DNA of 64,000 nucleotides from assembly GCA_028455995.1 (NCBI GenBank), contig JABELC010000004.1, positions 2,542,001 through 2,606,000 on the forward strand. Reading direction: 5' to 3'. Below, one piece after another: positions 59,487-64,000 of the stretch (position 1 is its first letter; every line of letters starts with the position of its first letter). The position numbers and the translations under genes were made by a program. Source of the DNA: Scleromitrula shiraiana (lineage: Eukaryota > Ascomycota > Leotiomycetes > Helotiales > Sclerotiniaceae). The notes beneath the pieces were generated by a model. It had not been told where the DNA came from. It worked only from the letters and a program-made list of their open reading frames with translations, and searched no databases.

Positions 59487-60478
59487 TTACCAAATAACCC
59501 CCAACCCACTAACAAACCAAGTAAAACTCAGCACGGTAACCAATCCCATCCCCAACATCAACCCCAAAGCCTTCCTCTCCATATCACTCAACGCCCCACT
59601 ACAAGTCGCACACGTCCAGTCGCTCAACGGCGTATACGGCTGCGGTGTGTACATCCCAAACGCATAACTATCAAACGTATCCAGATACCCCGGTTGCGAA
59701 GCCGCGCTAATACTGCTCTCCGCATCGTAGATAATAAGCGTATACGTAGCCATCAAGAGGGGGTTCCCCACAGCGGTGGATTGATAGGCACCAGTGTCCC
59801 AGGTAACGGCTTGAGTGGAATTGGTAACGGTTTGGTTTTGGGCGATGGTGTAGAGTTGCTTGTTGACGGTGCAGGTGGCCATTACGTCGACGGCGGTGGG
59901 GGTCGCGAGCAGAGAGGTGTAGTTCCATTTGAAGGTTACGTAGTCGCCGATTTTGAAGTAGGCGGCTGAGGTGGCGGCGGGGGTGAGGAGGGAGATTCCT
60001 CCGGCGGCGTTGGTGGCATCGTATGAGGTGGTGTAGGTTGCGTTTCCGCTGTTGCTGCTACCGCTGCCGGTTGTTTTAGATTTGCCGATCGATTTGATGG
60101 TGCTGGATGATCCGGTTGTTTTGGATTCTCCTGATGTTGTTTTGGAATCGGAATCGGTTCCTGTGGATGATGCGGCAGAATCAGTCCCTGAGCCTGAAGC
60201 AGTTGCTGTTGCTATTTCTGTGGCAGTCGATTTGGGAGCAGCAGTTGCTGATGCGGATGCTAAGTTTTCATTCTTGTTAGTATACAAACAAGGAATGCCG
60301 AGTGAAGTTTGTTGATGATATTCTTACCAGTATTTGATGCAGTTGATGAGCTATCAGCCCGTCGTACAATCAATGAATCTAATTCCGGTAACCATTTTGG
60401 CCATGGATATGCAGCAGCGAAGGTTGATAAACACAGAAGTAAAATCGAATAAAGTTGGAATGATCGTTGAGGCCGCAT
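59487..60478 (-). CDS. Secreted/anchored DUF7137-like protein
   Basis: Two exons (60328-60478 and 59487-60259) with a 68-nt intron give 307 residues. A clear signal peptide (MRPQRSFQLYSILLLCLSTFAAAYP) is followed by a dibasic RR site and a Ser/Thr-rich, likely O-glycosylated stretch of about 90 residues. The conserved domain reads GGISLLTPAATSAAYFKIGDYVTFKWNYTSLLATPTAVDVMATC...TNSTQAVTWDTGAY...TYTLIIYDAESSISAASQPGYL. It ends FGMYTPQPYTPLSDWTCATC, a strongly conserved fungal signature, followed by a C-terminal hydrophobic segment (LGLMLGMGLVTVLSFTWFVSGLGVIW) that anchors it. It is presumably at the cell surface or wall. No function is established. Confidence 0.82.
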
Positions 60479-61189
60479 CTTGTTTGTTGATATTTCTTTA
60501 AACGAACACCTTCAAATAATGCCCAAATTCTCCCTAGATTTCTCAAGTCCTTGTAACCTCGAACTTCCTCCCAATATCCTCGAATATATTTCGTGATACG
60601 ACAATATTAATCTGACTTATTTCGGTTCTATTCAAAAATAACTCAATTCGTAACTGTTGAGTGAATGTTTTGTGTTGTTAAAATTTCCCTTGAACCCTTT
60701 TCTGGACCAAAAAGTTGACTCTCGCGAGGTAGATAGATAGGTAGGTAACTGGGCTTGCTTGGGGTTGTCCGAGTGAACCAAACCAACACCAAAAGTTTCG
60801 TTCAGAATATGGATAGGATAGAATAATAATTAAATCTGTTGAATTGAAATCTCTCGAATTATATTATCTTTAGTTATTTTCAACGACCGAACGAGTGAGG
60901 TCGTTAATAAATGTTTTAAATAGATATATTGATAAATTATTTAAAACGAAAGAATTTTTCAATAACAATTTAAGTGTAACAATTTTTCATATGGAATAAA
61001 ATAAAAAACAGAATCAGATGTAAACGATGGAAACAATGGCACTGTATTAAGAATTTTGTTTGTAACTTAAAGCGAGAAGGAAGTAAAGAAAAGGAGCATT
61101 ATTGAGTGAGATACGGTAGGAATGAAGAATTAAGATCCATATTATTGGAACTTGAATGTCTCAGATAGATATTTATTATATTTTAATTA

Positions 61190-61402
61190 GTTAGATATAT
61201 AATATTCAAGATTATATATTATCAATTATCAATTATCTATTAGTTATTATTTATTTGGTATCTATTTAGATTTATTTCAAGTTAGATCTATTTATTTTTA
61301 TTTAAATCTATTATTTATTATCTATTATTTATTATTTATTTAGATTTATTTAGATTTATTTAGATCTATTTATTTAAATCTATTTAGATCTATTTAGTAT
61401 TA
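61190..61402. repeat. AT-rich degenerate TTTATTTAGAT repeat
   Basis: Irregular repetition of ATTTATTTAGATTTA and ATCTATTTA units over about 200 bp. Almost free of G and C. Confidence 0.7.
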
Positions 61403-63521
61403 GAGGCAAATTGAGGCAATGCAAATTATTAATATTTTATAAGAGTGAGCCCTGTTAGAGATCTTCTTCTAATTCGTTCTAACCATTTTTTTACGTGGGG
61501 TTTCCGGCATATTAAGAAAAGTCTTCAAGAATAATAACATCAATTCAATACGGGTTACTATAAATAGTTCTACGCCACCATTACGAGATTTTGAACTTGA
61601 TCATTGATCTAATTCATCAATAATGTCAACTGTTATTCATCGGATCATATAGATCACCAGGATAAGTGATCATTGTATATGTTCTAGCTAGTCTTCGTGT
61701 TCCTCTTCTAATAGAACAATGATGAATGAATGAATGAATGAATGAATGACTGATATGAGGTGACCATTTACGGGCACTATCTTTATCAACTACTTAAGTG
61801 CATACATAATAGATATCTTCAGTCCTTCGATTCTGATCATAAATGCATCCATCCACCAGCTAATACTTAGCTAGGTCGGTATGGCTCTACCCGAATTTAG
61901 CTCTATTAAATACCAATCCTATAAAACCTTACTACATTACTTAATAATTGTTAGTTGCTAATTGCTACTTACGATACCCACTTGGCAGTTAATACCCACT
62001 TAACTGCCACCTACAACCTACAATTATATAAATCTCAAATCCAACTACCATCTTATCATCTACCTACTATATATGTACGTACAATCCAACCGCATCGCCA
62101 CCACACCTGCTGCTCCTTCACGAACTAATCCATCTCCATTTTGCTGTTGTTGTTGTTATTGTTGCTATGTTACACGTGTACGAGTTCAAATATGAGGTCT
62201 ATGCGAGATTTCTCGAAAGAAATCGGTGTGCGCTGAGAATGGCAATGCTTCATTTGCTGGTATATACGGTTGTATGTACTTAGGTACTGTTTTGTGTTGG
62301 GCTGTACTTATTTGATGTGGGCTTGTTAGTCTGCTGCTCAATTTAATGAAGGTTAGTTCTTTACTTGATAATAAAGTATATGTGATAATTTGAAAGTTCA
62401 TTGTTGTATCATACTTTCTTATGCAGCAGAATATGCTTGCTTATATTTGTTCGGTTACTCAACTTTGTAAACATCATCTTTTTTCGTTTGTTTCTGTCAA
62501 TTACTTCTACCTATCTATGAATTTCCAATATCTATACACTTTTATTGTATGCAGATTGTAAAGATCAAAAATTACAATAAACAAAACATATTTCAGATCT
62601 GGCATCTGACAGTTATAAAAGTTCTCTAGCAACGTAGAGCTCAGATATTAATACTTCGGATAAGGTATCACTGAAGATAAACAAGTGTTGATTTTCGTCC
62701 TCAGATTCAGAATAAATTGTATCCGATCGAGTGATAGGAGAAGGATCGCCTGTATTTATATCGTGATGATTCTACAGTCCACTATCATCTTCTATCTAAC
62801 AAAAATATCCTAAAATTCGTTTTGCATAGCCATATAGAGTGATTCAGACCTTATCCATCTCATGTTTATCATCTTCACATTCACTATCTCTCGAATGATA
62901 TAAAGTTTTATTATATATTTAAACATTATATCTAAACATCATATTTAAACATCTTATCCTTGAACTCTATTCTATCTTAAACAAAATAAATAAATCTAAT
63001 CAAAGATTCATTTTATTCCATATTTAAAAAACTGTATCCTCAATATTCCCTAAAACCTCGATCAAAACCTCTCAAACCAAAGGGGAAAAAGGTTTATTGC
63101 ACATCTCACCATCACCTTCGCCTCTACCCTCCAGCTATATCCATCTCCTTTATCCCAAGCTAAAACAAGTACATAATACACCTAATCAAAACTCTATTCT
63201 ACATCATCAACCAATATCCTATATAAAAAGAAGCCTTCGAATTAACAATCTTAAAATACCTACTTAACCAAAGATACCATATTATTACTTAACAACAACC
63301 TAATCAATTCTCCCAACCTTTAAGATCCAATATAAAAATAAACTATTCATCTCCATATCTCATCCCAGGATTAGAATTAAATAAATCTAACATCCCATGC
63401 AACCTCTCCTCCTCACCAACCCCAACCCCAACCCCAAAAATCACTATCATTATTATCATCATCATTATCCAAGCTCCAATGACTCGCCTCCCCGCCTCTT
63501 CTCTTCTCTTCTCTTCTCGAA

Positions 63522-63613
63522 TTCCTACTTCCTACTTCCTACTTCCTACTTCCTACTTCCTACTTCCTACTTCCTACTTCCTACTTCCTACTTCCTACTT
63601 CCTACTTCCTACC
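63522..63613. repeat. Heptanucleotide array (CTTCCTA)n
   Basis: About 13 perfect tandem copies of a 7-nt unit. Because 7 is not a multiple of 3, any frame through it repeats the peptide YFLLPTS, which explains the repetitive frames here. Confidence 0.92.
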
Positions 63614-63935
63614 TCCCAACCCAATAAAAAAAAAACACAAAGATCCGCCAACCCGACTATCCAATCTACTCTCAATTAAATTCAAACCTAACGTATTTAA
63701 ACCATATAGTACAAAATATAAATCGATCTAATGGACTGTTGATATCTATAGATATAGATATCTATAGATAGTAGAGCCAGTGAGAGTAGATGAGAGACAG
63801 CATTTTATACATAGGTTGGGAGTAGAAATATGGGTAAGAGGTTTGGAGAGATGGGGATGGGGAGGGGGGGATCTGTTGATGTAGGTGTAGCTGTAGGTGT
63901 AGATACAGATACTACTATCGCTATCATCTACTAAC

Positions 63936-63945
63936 TCACACACAA

Positions 63946-63978
<33 letters not shown>
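63936..63978. repeat. CA/TA dinucleotide microsatellite
   Basis: A (CA)n run with one interruption, continuing into (TA)4. Confidence 0.9.
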
Positions 63979-63980
<2 letters not shown>

Positions 63981-64000
63981 AATACAAACTCGCCCCCTTA

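Larger units (their letters stand above)
60479..64000. other. 3.5 kb AT-rich region without a supported gene
   Basis: The first few hundred bases contain the promoter of the DUF7137-like gene. The rest is AT-rich, with TTTATTTAGATTTA-type repeats (61190-61402), GAATGAAT copies (61722-61748), a long CTTCCTA array and terminal CA/TA repeats. Strong AT bias at 60840-61420 is compatible with repeat-induced point mutation of old mobile DNA, but no element is recognisable. Confidence 0.5.

Noticed and set aside
63522..63613. CRISPR-like array
   Set aside because: A 7-nt unit without spacers in a eukaryotic genome is a minisatellite.

Overview
This is a eukaryotic nuclear window from a filamentous ascomycete. 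It shows short introns (about 45-160 nt) with GT..AG ends and CTAAC-type branch sites, AT-rich and low-complexity intergenic DNA, a fungal type I polyketide synthase, a HET-domain gene and a Zn2Cys6 regulator. Protein style and gene content suggest a Leotiomycete of the Botrytis/Sclerotinia kind; that placement is inference. All gene models were built by hand from reading frames and splice signals. Every intact multi-exon model given here adds up to a whole number of codons.

Region 0-6.2 kb: a tRNA-Gly, then a divergent pair (TIM-barrel PF09370-type protein and UPF0261 protein) matching the two halves of the plant Tm-1 protein, then a six-exon Bor1/SLC4-type anion transporter.

Region 6.7-20.6 kb is the accessory segment. 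A HET-domain pseudogene, a P450 remnant and a broken GMC oxidoreductase lie beside an apparently intact 2658-residue polyketide synthase. Its order is KR-KS-AT-PT/DH-ACP-ACP-CMeT-TE: a complete ketoreductase sits at the N-terminus, where non-reducing fungal synthases carry a SAT domain. The second interruption of this gene makes sense only as a [D1,2] spliceosomal twin intron (stwintron). The likely tailoring genes are dead while the synthase frame is open, so this looks like a decaying secondary-metabolite cluster.

Region 21-48.8 kb holds mostly ordinary genes separated by long low-complexity spacers: an alpha/beta-hydrolase (DUF676-like), a Ser/Thr-rich single-pass membrane protein, a Zn2Cys6 transcription factor, a mitochondrial m-AAA protease, an Nrd1-like RNA-binding protein with a 10-nt microexon, a Golgi pH regulator (GPHR), a SANT/Myb-like protein and a 14-3-3-like protein.

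Region 48.8-64 kb: a 4.5 kb gene-free stretch containing decayed repeats, an F-box protein, a tight head-to-head pair (NDUFAF7-type mitochondrial methyltransferase and a CDK10/11-type kinase), a DUF7137-like secreted membrane protein, then 3.5 kb of AT-rich, microsatellite-rich DNA without a supported gene.
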